NCBI GenBank assembly: GCA_026394075.1
Contig: JAPKYX010000292.1
Coordinates: 1-47,083 of the forward strand
DNA: 47,083 nt
Direction: 5' to 3'
DNA from: Acidobacteriota bacterium
Lineage (GTDB): Bacteria > Acidobacteriota > Terriglobia > Bryobacterales > Bryobacteraceae
Position numbers and translations under genes: made by a program. Below are positions 26,347-33,266 of this stretch, piece after piece; within the stretch, counting starts at the first letter, position 1; each line of letters opens with the position of its first letter. The notes under the pieces are model-generated. The model did no database searches, was not told the origin of the DNA, and saw only the letters and a program-made list of their open reading frames with translations.

Positions 26347-27354
26347 ATGTATAAGTGCCATCCTTCCTCGAAAGTCGCGGTGAGAAGCGGCTTGTTTTTT
26401 GCCTTAGCGGTATTGCTGGTGGCTTCCTCCCCGCTGGCTAAGGCCCAAAAGGCGGTTTTCTCAGGTGTCGACCGTATCGTTGCCGTGGGCGACGTGCACG
26501 GAGACCTGGCGGCCTTCACGGAAGTGCTGCGCGCGGCCAACGTGGTGGACCCCAGCGGCAAGTGGATTGGTGGCAAGACCAACCTGGTCCAGATTGGTGA
26601 CTTGCCGGACCGCGGGCCGGATACGCGGAAGGTGATTGAGCTGTTGCAGAACTTGGAGAAACAAGCCAAGAAAGCGGGCGGCGCCGTTCACATCCTGATC
26701 GGCAATCATGATGCGATGAATATGTATGGCGACCTGCGCTATACGACGGCAGCTGAGTTTGCGGCCTTCAAGAGCGATAAGTCGGCGGAGTTGCGCGATG
26801 CGCTCTATCAGCAGCTACTGGAGCAGAATAAGCCGGCGGATCCGGCCGCCTTCAAGGCCAAGTTCGACAAGGAGACACCGCTCGGTTGGGTGGAGCACCG
26901 CCAGGCTTGGGAGTCTAAGGGCCCGATCGGCAGATGGACGGCCAGCCACCCCGCGGTACTGAAGATCAACGATACGCTGTTTGTCCACGCCGGCCTGAGT
27001 CCGCGGATGGCCGCACTGACGATTGAGGAGATCAACAAAAGCGTGCGCACGGAGTTACTGGAACCCGCGAAGCTGCAAGGCGGGCTGACCATGGCCGAAG
27101 ATGGCCCGCTGTGGTGGCGCGGGATCGCGCAGGGGCCGGAGGAGCCGATGAGCGCCCACGTCGATACGCTGCTGAAGAACTTTGGCGTGGCCCGGATCGT
27201 GATTGGCCACACGCCCACCAAAGCAGCCATCAAACCGCGCTTTGGTGGACGCGTCATCGACATCGACGTCGGCCTCAGCCAGTCCTACAGCGGGCCCAAG
27301 GATTGCCTGATCATCGAAGGCGGCCAGGTCTCGACGCTGCTGGGCATGAAGTAG
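26347..27354 (+). CDS. secreted Shewanella-like (SLP) metallophosphatase
   Basis: 335 residues with a signal peptide (LFFALAVLLVASSPLAKA), so periplasmic or outside. The metallophosphoesterase motifs are complete: VAVGDVHGD (47-53), QIGDLPDRGPD (82-92) and LIGNHDAMNMYGDLRY (117-132), and later LFVHAGLSP and IVIGHTP. The MNMYGDLRY block after GNHD and the long helical insert match Shewanella-like protein phosphatases, which remove phosphate from proteins or peptides. ATG 26347 has no clear ribosome site; GTG 26380 (MRSGLFFALAVLL) gives a tidier signal and is a fair alternative. It converges with a secreted kinase-fold protein. Confidence 0.88.
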   Translation: MYKCHPSSKVAVRSGLFFALAVLLVASSPLAKAQKAVFSGVDRIVAVGDVHGDLAAFTEVLRAANVVDPSGKWIGGKTNLVQIGDLPDRGPDTRKVIELLQNLEKQAKKAGGAVHILIGNHDAMNMYGDLRYTTAAEFAAFKSDKSAELRDALYQQLLEQNKPADPAAFKAKFDKETPLGWVEHRQAWESKGPIGRWTASHPAVLKINDTLFVHAGLSPRMAALTIEEINKSVRTELLEPAKLQGGLTMAEDGPLWWRGIAQGPEEPMSAHVDTLLKNFGVARIVIGHTPTKAAIKPRFGGRVIDIDVGLSQSYSGPKDCLIIEGGQVSTLLGMK

Positions 27355-27356
27355 AA

Positions 27357-27390
27357 CGCCCCGGATCGATCGATTCCTTCGTCCGGGGCG
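27357..27390. terminator. GC-rich hairpin after the phosphatase gene
   Basis: A perfect 9-bp stem CGCCCCGGA (27357-27365) with TCCGGGGCG (27382-27390) begins two bases after the phosphatase stop. The downstream bases are CCAAATTTGC, without a real T-run, so it is a weak intrinsic terminator at best. Together with the larger inverted repeat that follows, it could end transcription from both sides of this convergent gap. Confidence 0.4.
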
Positions 27391-27405
27391 CCAAATTTGC
27401 TTGTG

Positions 27406-27475
27406 TAGCCCCATGCGTGAGCTTGGGGCTTGCTCACGTACCCTGAAAAAAGCCCCAAGCTGACGCATGGGGCTA
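27406..27475. repeat. long intergenic inverted repeat
   Basis: Two 25-base arms, 27406-27430 (beginning TAGCCCCATGCGTGAG) and 27451-27475 (ending TGACGCATGGGGCTA), pair at 24 of 25 positions around a 20-base loop containing GAAAAAA. It lies between two convergent genes. Near-perfect arms with a single change suggest a recently inserted palindromic repeat or a strong bidirectional terminator. No second copy is present in this window. Confidence 0.65.
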
Positions 27476-27509
27476 GGCTCGGACGGCCGCAAGAAATGCG
27501 GGCGGGGTG

Positions 27510-28340
27510 CTAGTCGGTTTGCGCACCCCAGTAGACCTTGGGGGTCTGGGGGCGGGGGTAGTCGTAGAGCAGGGCGTCGCCACCCTTTTCGAAGAACTGC
27601 ACGATCAGGTCGCGCCGGCCGATTACGCTCCGGACCTCTTCGCGCGTCAGGTAACCCTTGGTCCGCTCGAACAACTGATTCTCGTCGAGCGCCTTCATCT
27701 TGGCCAGTAGGCCGCGTTCGCACTTTGCCAGGTTCTTGGGGTTCTGCAGTTGCTTCATGAGGCGGAAGGCGCGGGTGTGGTCGATCATGACGACGCGCCA
27801 GTCATTGGTGATCAGCATATTGCCGAGATTGCGGTCGGTGTTGTAGATCAGCTGATCAAACACACGCAGGATGAACATCTGGTTGTTCCAGTCAGGTAGA
27901 TCCGGCGGGTTGATCTTGTCCTTGACGCGCTTGCCTTCGTCGAACTTGACGTTGTCGCACCACCAGGTGAGCGCCCCGGTGGAGCCGCCGACGTTGCGTT
28001 CGATCGAAATGGGCACCATGTGGTCCAGGTCCAGCATCTCCGCCAGCCGGTAAGCCGCCACGTTGTATTTCCAGGTGTCGCGGAAGTTCAATTCCGTGCC
28101 GCGGTTACCTTGGAAGCTGGTCATCGCCTGATCGATGGTCTGCAGGTGAGCGTCGTGCGTCAGCGTGCCGTCGGTGAGCGTTAGCCGCCGGGAGTTGGTG
28201 ACGCCATTGGCGATGTCCTTGGTCCGGGTAATTTTTCCGGAGCGTAGGAAGTCAGCCATGGCGGCCTTGCTCTGGGGCGGAACGGCCTGGGCCGATAACA
28301 GGGCAGGTAGGATCAGGGCTAGGGCAACAGTTAGGCGCAT
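27510..28340 (-). CDS. secreted kinase-fold (PI3/4K or FAM20-like) protein
   Basis: 276 residues from ATG 28340, which has GAGGAG nine bases before it and gives a signal peptide (MRLTVALALILPALLSAQA). A TTG at 28364 is less likely. The C-lobe of a kinase-like fold is visible: KYNVAAYRLAEMLDLDHMVP, ISIERNVGGSTGALTWW, then FDQLIYNTDRNLGNML, where Asp169 and Asn174 fit the catalytic loop, and VVMIDHTRAF, whose Asp187 fits the metal-binding DFG position. The N-lobe is unclear: the expected Lys (here HDAHLQTID) and helix-C Glu (here KYNVAAY) are not obvious. Export plus kinase fold recalls secreted kinases. It converges with the secreted phosphatase. It lies 86 bases downstream of the large TPR gene, same strand. 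Confidence 0.6.
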   Translation of the reverse strand: MRLTVALALILPALLSAQAVPPQSKAAMADFLRSGKITRTKDIANGVTNSRRLTLTDGTLTHDAHLQTIDQAMTSFQGNRGTELNFRDTWKYNVAAYRLAEMLDLDHMVPISIERNVGGSTGALTWWCDNVKFDEGKRVKDKINPPDLPDWNNQMFILRVFDQLIYNTDRNLGNMLITNDWRVVMIDHTRAFRLMKQLQNPKNLAKCERGLLAKMKALDENQLFERTKGYLTREEVRSVIGRRDLIVQFFEKGGDALLYDYPRPQTPKVYWGAQTD

Positions 28341-28351
28341 CAGTGAATTCT

Positions 28352-28372
28352 CCTCACGAATCAATGGTGAGG
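28352..28372 (-). promoter_or_regulatory. hairpin enclosing the ribosome site of the kinase-like gene
   Basis: On the minus strand CCTCAC (28372-28367) pairs with GTGAGG (28357-28352) around a nine-base loop. The second arm is part of the GTGAGGAG ribosome site of the downstream kinase-like gene. Such a hairpin could hide the site and tune translation. The stem is only 6 bp, so the effect is speculative. Confidence 0.35.
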
Positions 28373-28425
28373 ATTATGCCACAGCCGTTGCTTTCACGGC
28401 AGGAAAAATGCGCTAACGGAATGCT

Positions 28426-30465
28426 TTACGGTTTCGGTGCGCCCGGCGAAGATTCCTTGGCTTGCCGGACCTTGGCCGTATCCACTTTCTTCTGTACCTT
28501 GGCGATCTCGACCGGGTCCTGCTCGTTGGGGCCGGTGGCTTTCCATTCGCTCAAGGAGCGTTCCCATTGTCCGATCGCATCCTTGGTCCGGCCTTGCTTT
28601 AGGTAGACGTCGCCCAGGTGGTCGTGGACGGTGGGGTCATGCGGAGCTTTTTCGATCGCGCGCAGCAGGGCCGATTCGGCTTCCTTCAGGCGGTCCAGGC
28701 GGTAGAAGGCCCAACCGAGGCTGTCGAGGTAGGCACCATTGTCCGGATCGCGGGAGAGTGCCTTCTGGATCATCCCCAAGGCCTCCTGGACACGGACGTT
28801 GCGGTCCACCAGCATGTAGCCCAGATAGTTCAGCGCGGAGGGGTTCTCCGGATTTGCGGCCAGTACTTTGCGGAACTCCGCTTCAGCCGCGTCGAACTTC
28901 TTCTGCTTTTCCAGCATCGCGCCGCGCATGAAGTAGAGGTTCTCTTTGTCCTCGGCCGAATCGGTCAGCTTTTCTGCTTCATCGATGGCCTTGCCCATCT
29001 CGGCGTAGTTCTTGCTCTTCTCGAAGATCTGGGCCAGGCTCAGGTAGACTTCCCGGTCCGCCTTGCCATCGAGCAAGGTCCGGACTTCCTTGGCTGCTTC
29101 GTCGCCCCGGCCCACTTCGGCCAGCAGGTTGGCGCGGATCAACTTGATCATCCGGTCCTGCGGAAACTTCTGGCGGGCACTGTCGGCTTCCGCCAGAGCG
29201 GACTTGAAGTCGCGCGCGCCGCGGTAGGTTTCGATCACCTGCGCCCAAGCCCGGGACGAGGTCTCCGGCTCCAGCTCCATCATCTGCCGGAAGGTTTCGA
29301 CCGCTTCCTTTGCTTGCTCATTCTGCCGGTAGAGCAGGCCCAAACGTTCCAGCAACACCAAGCGGTTGGTCTTGTCCGCCGCCGTGTAGTTGCGCTTGGC
29401 GGTGGCCGTCACCAGTTCCTTCAGCGTGGCAATGGCGTCGCCGCGCTTGCCTTCCGCTTCCAGCAGACTGACGTCGTTGTACTTGATCTCCAGATTGTTG
29501 GGTTCCAGCGCCCGGGCTTTGTCGCCCGTTTCGCGGGCCTGGTCAAACTTGCGCTGTTGGCGGTAAACCTGCGAGAGGCGGAGCCAGGACTGCGTATCCT
29601 TGGGCTCTTCTTCCACCACTTCCAGATAAGCCTTTACGGCCTCATCCAGTTGATCGCTGAACAGGAGATTCTGCGCGTAGGCGCGCTTGATGTCCATGTT
29701 GCCGGGGGCCAGATCAGCGGCGCGGCGCAGCGTTTCCGCCGCCAGTTTATAGTCGCGCATCTGCTCGTAACTGGATGCCAGTGTGGTAAGCGTTCGGAGG
29801 TTCGGATTCTTGCGGGTCGCCTTTTCGAGCAGTGCCGCGGCCGTCTTGTTGTCGCCCAGGTCGGCGTAGACCATGGCCAGGCCGACGCTGGCATCTTCGT
29901 TCTCCGGGTCCAGTTCCAGCGCCTTCTTGTAGGCCTTTTCTGATTCGGGCGAGTTCTGCGAAACCTTGTGCAGGCGGCCCAGCATCAGCCAGGTGTCGAC
30001 ATCCTTGGGTGCTTTCTCGGCGATCTTCTCGTACTGCTCAATCGCCTTCTTCACCATCGTCTCGTTGATCCGGTTGTTTTCCCGGTCGCCGATCATCCGC
30101 GAATAGATACGGCCCAGCACTCGGCGTGAGTTGAGGTCGTCGGGATTGGCCTTCAGCGCATCCTCGGCTTCGGTGACGGCGGAGCGGATCTGGCCGGTCT
30201 GGATATAGAGATCCGACAACTCTTCCGCCAGGAAGGTCGCACCTGGATCAGCCTTGATGGCGGACCGGTAGTGCTCGATTGCCGTGTTCAGGTAATCGCC
30301 CTTATTGCCGTAGGCTTGCGCCAATTCGGAATACAGGTGGGCCATCGCATAGTTGTAGTAGGCCGAAGCCTTGTCCACTTTCGGCGCAGGCTTGCTTTGC
30401 GCCATCGCTGAAGCGGCCATCAAGGCCGACGCGAGGCAAGGTTTCCAAAGACGCTGATAGTTCAT
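28426..30465 (-). CDS. large periplasmic TPR-repeat protein
   Basis: 679 residues with a signal peptide (LWKPCLASALMAASAMAQ). From ~36 to ~650 it is a nearly unbroken row of TPR-type helical pairs, about fifteen or more, with the usual A..LG..Y..A...Y..AL..DP wording, for example AIEHYRSAIKADPGATFLAE, EKAYKKALELDPENEDASV, AEFRKVLAANPENPSALNYL and LDSLGWAFYRLDRLKEAE. TPR arrays serve as protein-binding scaffolds; nothing enzymatic is visible. The C-terminal 50 residues are charged. It is divergent from miaA across 45 bases. GGAG stands 11 bases before ATG 30465. Confidence 0.88.
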   Translation of the reverse strand: MNYQRLWKPCLASALMAASAMAQSKPAPKVDKASAYYNYAMAHLYSELAQAYGNKGDYLNTAIEHYRSAIKADPGATFLAEELSDLYIQTGQIRSAVTEAEDALKANPDDLNSRRVLGRIYSRMIGDRENNRINETMVKKAIEQYEKIAEKAPKDVDTWLMLGRLHKVSQNSPESEKAYKKALELDPENEDASVGLAMVYADLGDNKTAAALLEKATRKNPNLRTLTTLASSYEQMRDYKLAAETLRRAADLAPGNMDIKRAYAQNLLFSDQLDEAVKAYLEVVEEEPKDTQSWLRLSQVYRQQRKFDQARETGDKARALEPNNLEIKYNDVSLLEAEGKRGDAIATLKELVTATAKRNYTAADKTNRLVLLERLGLLYRQNEQAKEAVETFRQMMELEPETSSRAWAQVIETYRGARDFKSALAEADSARQKFPQDRMIKLIRANLLAEVGRGDEAAKEVRTLLDGKADREVYLSLAQIFEKSKNYAEMGKAIDEAEKLTDSAEDKENLYFMRGAMLEKQKKFDAAEAEFRKVLAANPENPSALNYLGYMLVDRNVRVQEALGMIQKALSRDPDNGAYLDSLGWAFYRLDRLKEAESALLRAIEKAPHDPTVHDHLGDVYLKQGRTKDAIGQWERSLSEWKATGPNEQDPVEIAKVQKKVDTAKVRQAKESSPGAPKP

Positions 30466-30510
30466 GATGAGCCGGGCTCCCGCCGCCTTCAGTCTACACT
30501 CGAAGACGAT

Positions 30511-31485
30511 ATGGTTTCAGACGCCACGAGGCGCCCCTTGGTTGCAATAGCTGGACCGACCGCCAGTGGGAAGACTACGTTAGCTCTCAGAATAGCGGCC
30601 GAGTTTGGTGGCGAGGTGGTCAATTGCGACTCCCAACAGGTTTACCGGGGCTTTGACATTGGCACCGCCAAGCTCCCCGTAGCAGAACGCGGCGGCATCC
30701 CACACCATCTTCTCGACATTCAGGAACCAACTGTCGCCTTTTCCGCCGGTGATTTCTCGCGCTTGGCCCGGGCGGCCATCAATGAGATCTCCGGGCGTGG
30801 GCGTTTGCCGGTATTGGCTGGTGGCACGGGCTTCTATTTGAAGACGCTGCTGGAGGGCATCTTTGATGGCCCGCGGCGCGACCCGGAACTGCGGGATCGT
30901 TTACGCCGGCGGCCGCCGGGGTCCTTGCATCGCATCCTGACGCGCCTGGACCCTGCGGCCGCCGCGCGCATTCATACCCACGACGAGCAAAAGCTGGTCC
31001 GCGCACTGGAGGTGATCATCCAGGCCCGGCAGCCATTGACCCATCAGTTGGCCGCTCCGCGCGAGGGGCTGGAAGGCTATGCGCCGCTGATCCTGTTTCT
31101 GGCTCCTCCGCGTGAGGTGTTGTACGAACGGATCAATCGCCGCACGGAACAGTTGTATGACGACGGATGGTTGGATGAGGTGGCTGCTCTCCGGGCGGCG
31201 GGGGTGCCGGGCGATGCGCCGGCGTTTACGGCGCACGGCTACCGGGAAACGCTGGCGGTTCTGGAAGGCCGGATGACGCTGGCCGCGGCGATCGTCCATA
31301 TTCAGCAGATCACCCGCAACTATGCCAAGCGGCAGTTCACCTGGTTCCGGAATCAGCAGCCGGAGGCAATCCATCTGGCAGGCTTTGGGGACGAACCGCG
31401 AATCCAAGGGGCGGCCTCCGCACTGGTGGGCGAGTTGCTGAAAAACCGGGGCGAGTCATCGCAACTCACACGGAACAATTTCTAA
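30511..31485 (+). CDS. miaA: tRNA dimethylallyltransferase MiaA
   Basis: 324 residues, normal for MiaA, which adds a dimethylallyl group to N6 of A37 in tRNAs reading UNN codons. The P-loop GPTASGKT (15-22) is followed by VVNCDSQQVYRGFDIGTAK, PHHLLDI, GGTGFYLKTLLEGIF and the tRNA-contacting HGYRETL and ITRNYAKRQFTWFRNQ blocks. All are complete. ATG 30511 keeps the P-loop at the proper distance. It has its own short promoter space of 45 bases from the divergent TPR gene. Confidence 0.97.
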   Translation: MVSDATRRPLVAIAGPTASGKTTLALRIAAEFGGEVVNCDSQQVYRGFDIGTAKLPVAERGGIPHHLLDIQEPTVAFSAGDFSRLARAAINEISGRGRLPVLAGGTGFYLKTLLEGIFDGPRRDPELRDRLRRRPPGSLHRILTRLDPAAAARIHTHDEQKLVRALEVIIQARQPLTHQLAAPREGLEGYAPLILFLAPPREVLYERINRRTEQLYDDGWLDEVAALRAAGVPGDAPAFTAHGYRETLAVLEGRMTLAAAIVHIQQITRNYAKRQFTWFRNQQPEAIHLAGFGDEPRIQGAASALVGELLKNRGESSQLTRNNF

Positions 31486-31577
31486 GCCCGCGCGTATCTT
31501 TGGTTGTGAACGGCAAGTGCAGTGAAAGAGATCACTCACTAAGCCGGATGACTGAGAAACATTCAGGAGCTAAGAAA

Positions 31578-31922
31578 ATGAAGATGAATTTGATGATCGC
31601 TTTCACGACGGTGGCGCTGGCTTCGATGAGCGCGGCGGAATCCTACCGGGTGACGCTGTTCCAGCCTTCCGTGGTGAATGGCACCACGTTGAAGCCGGGC
31701 GACTACAAAGTTGAAGTGAAGGACAACCGGGCCACCATCAAGGGCGGCAAGGAATCCGTGGAGACCGAAGTGAAGGTGGAGAACACGGAAAACAAGTTCG
31801 GCACCACGTCTGTCCGCTACGCCAACGAAGGCGGCAAGTTCCGCGTGGACGAGATCCGCGTGGGCGGCACCAAGACCAAACTGGTGTTCGGCAGCACCGA
31901 AGGCCGCCCGGCCGGCCTCTAA
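31578..31922 (+). CDS. small secreted beta-rich protein, unknown
   Basis: 114 residues from ATG 31578, chosen because AGGAG (31565-31569) is eight bases before it and because MKMNLMIAFTTVALASMSAAES makes a clean signal peptide. The mature ~93 residues are a beta-rich, highly charged module: SYRVTLFQPSVVNGTTLKPG, DYKVEVKDNRATIKGG and IRVGGTKTKLVFG. The Thr/Lys strands alternate polar and hydrophobic as in small beta-sandwich domains. I do not recognise an enzyme or binding family. It is followed by a strong hairpin. Likely abundant, judging from its good ribosome site, but that is a guess. Confidence 0.75.
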   Translation: MKMNLMIAFTTVALASMSAAESYRVTLFQPSVVNGTTLKPGDYKVEVKDNRATIKGGKESVETEVKVENTENKFGTTSVRYANEGGKFRVDEIRVGGTKTKLVFGSTEGRPAGL

Positions 31923-31953
31923 AAATCGAACACCGGATCTGCTCCTGGTGAGG

Positions 31954-31981
31954 GGCGGTGCCCAGGCTGATGGGCACCGCC
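31954..31981. terminator. hairpin after the small secreted protein gene
   Basis: GGCGGTGCCCA (31954-31964) and TGGGCACCGCC (31971-31981) form a perfect 11-bp stem with a six-base loop, 32 bases after the gene's stop. No T-run follows (TAGGGATTGG), so it is either a Rho-assisted end or a transcript-stabilising hairpin. It lies just before the start of the TolB/TPR gene. Confidence 0.45.
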
Positions 31982-32005
31982 TAGGGATTGGATAAAATAG
32001 GGCCG

Positions 32006-33166
32006 GTGACAAAGCTCCCGGCCCTTCTCGTTGTTCTGCTACTTAGTGCCCCGCTTGGTATTGGCCAAACCTACTTAGTTCTTCCTTTCTTCAATCAGAC
32101 CAGTTTTGAGACCCTGGATTGGGTGGGCGAAAGCGTGGCCGAGGCCTTGGCCGGTGCGCTGGCGACCGAAGGGAACCTGGTGGCCGACCGGGCGGGACGG
32201 GATAACGTCCTGCGCCAGTTGGCGATCAAACGCTACGCCCGGCTGACGCGAGCCTCGGTGATCAAGGCGGCCGTCTCGCTGGATGCGGCGCTGGTGATTT
32301 CCGGGCGTCTGGAGAAGTCCGCCGATCTGATCCGCGTCACCGCCTCGATCCTGGATGTGAAGCGGATGACCCCGGCGGTGGAGTTCTCCGATATGGGGAC
32401 GCTGGATAATCTGGCGGCGCTGCAGAACCGGCTGGCTTGGCAGATGCTGAAGCACTTGGCACCGGCCAGCACGCCAGACGAGGATGCTTACCTGCTGCGG
32501 TCGCGCCTGGTGACCACTGACGCGCTGGAAAGCTACGCCCGCGGCCTGGTGACGCCGCAGCCGGAGAATCGCATTGCCCAGTTCGGCAAGGCGGCGCGGC
32601 TGGACCCGAACTTTACCCCGCCGATCTTTGAACTGGGGAAGCTTTACTTCCAGCGCAAGCAATGGGCGGAGGCCAGCAGTTGGTTAGCCCGGGTTCCCGC
32701 CACGGCCCCGACGGCCTCTGATGCGCTGTTCCACCTGGGGCTGGCCCGTTTCCAGTTGAATGAGTTTGAGGCGGCTGAGAAGGCTTTTGAGACGGTGGCC
32801 CAAACGGTGCCGCTGAACGAAGTGTTCAACAATCTGGGTGCCGCCCAAAGCCGCCGCGACCAGCCGGAAGCGCTGGCCAACTTCGAAAAAGCGCTCGAAG
32901 GCGATCAGGCGGACCCGGTCTATCACTTCAATGTGGGCTATGCGCTGCTGAAGCAAGGCAAGTATGCCGTAGCGGCCGAACGGTTCCGGGCGGTGCTGGA
33001 TCGCGCTCCAGGCGACACCGAGGCCATTCAACTGCTAGGCCGCTGCCTGAAGCCACCCACCACCCGGCAACCAGTGACCGCTGGGGCGGAGCGCCTGAAG
33101 ACCGCTTATCAGGAAGCGGCCTATCTGCAATTGAAGGCTTTGCTGAAGGGCGCTAAAAAACCCTAG
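32006..33166 (+). CDS. secreted protein with TolB-like head and TPR tail
   Basis: 386 residues from GTG 32006, which opens a signal peptide (MTKLPALLVVLLLSAPLGIG). TTG 31988 would add six residues with no ribosome site. Residues ~20-150 look like the N-terminal domain of TolB-type proteins and adenylate-cyclase-associated heads (TYLVLPFFNQTSFETLDWVG, VAEALAGALATEG, ALVISGRLEKSADLIRVTA). This is followed by TPR repeats (AIFELGKLYFQ-type, ALFHLGLARFQLNEFEAAEKA, PVYHFNVGYALLKQGKYAVA). Probably periplasmic scaffold or signalling part. The basic end is KGAKKP. Not an enzyme as far as can be seen. Confidence 0.8.
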   Translation: MTKLPALLVVLLLSAPLGIGQTYLVLPFFNQTSFETLDWVGESVAEALAGALATEGNLVADRAGRDNVLRQLAIKRYARLTRASVIKAAVSLDAALVISGRLEKSADLIRVTASILDVKRMTPAVEFSDMGTLDNLAALQNRLAWQMLKHLAPASTPDEDAYLLRSRLVTTDALESYARGLVTPQPENRIAQFGKAARLDPNFTPPIFELGKLYFQRKQWAEASSWLARVPATAPTASDALFHLGLARFQLNEFEAAEKAFETVAQTVPLNEVFNNLGAAQSRRDQPEALANFEKALEGDQADPVYHFNVGYALLKQGKYAVAAERFRAVLDRAPGDTEAIQLLGRCLKPPTTRQPVTAGAERLKTAYQEAAYLQLKALLKGAKKP

Positions 33167-33196
33167 GGTTGGAGCGGCCCAAATTTGCCGCCAAGA

Positions 33197-33249
33197 CGCC
33201 AAGACGCAAAGCTGCACGAAGAGTCTCCTGCGAGCTTTGCGGCTTGACG
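33197..33249. repeat. dispersed palindromic repeat, copy 2 (family A)
   Basis: CGCCAAGACGCAAAGC (33197-33212) pairs with GCTTTGCGGCTTGACG (33234-33249) at 14 of 16 positions. It sits in the convergent 100-base gap between the TolB/TPR gene and lactate permease. The word pattern (GCCAAGACGC, CAAAGC) matches the element at 6616-6660, also between convergent genes. Confidence 0.6.
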
Positions 33250-33266
33250 TGAATTGTCCCGGACCT

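Noticed and set aside
27355-27509. CRISPR-like repeat block
   Set aside because: It is one large inverted repeat plus one hairpin, not direct repeats with spacers.
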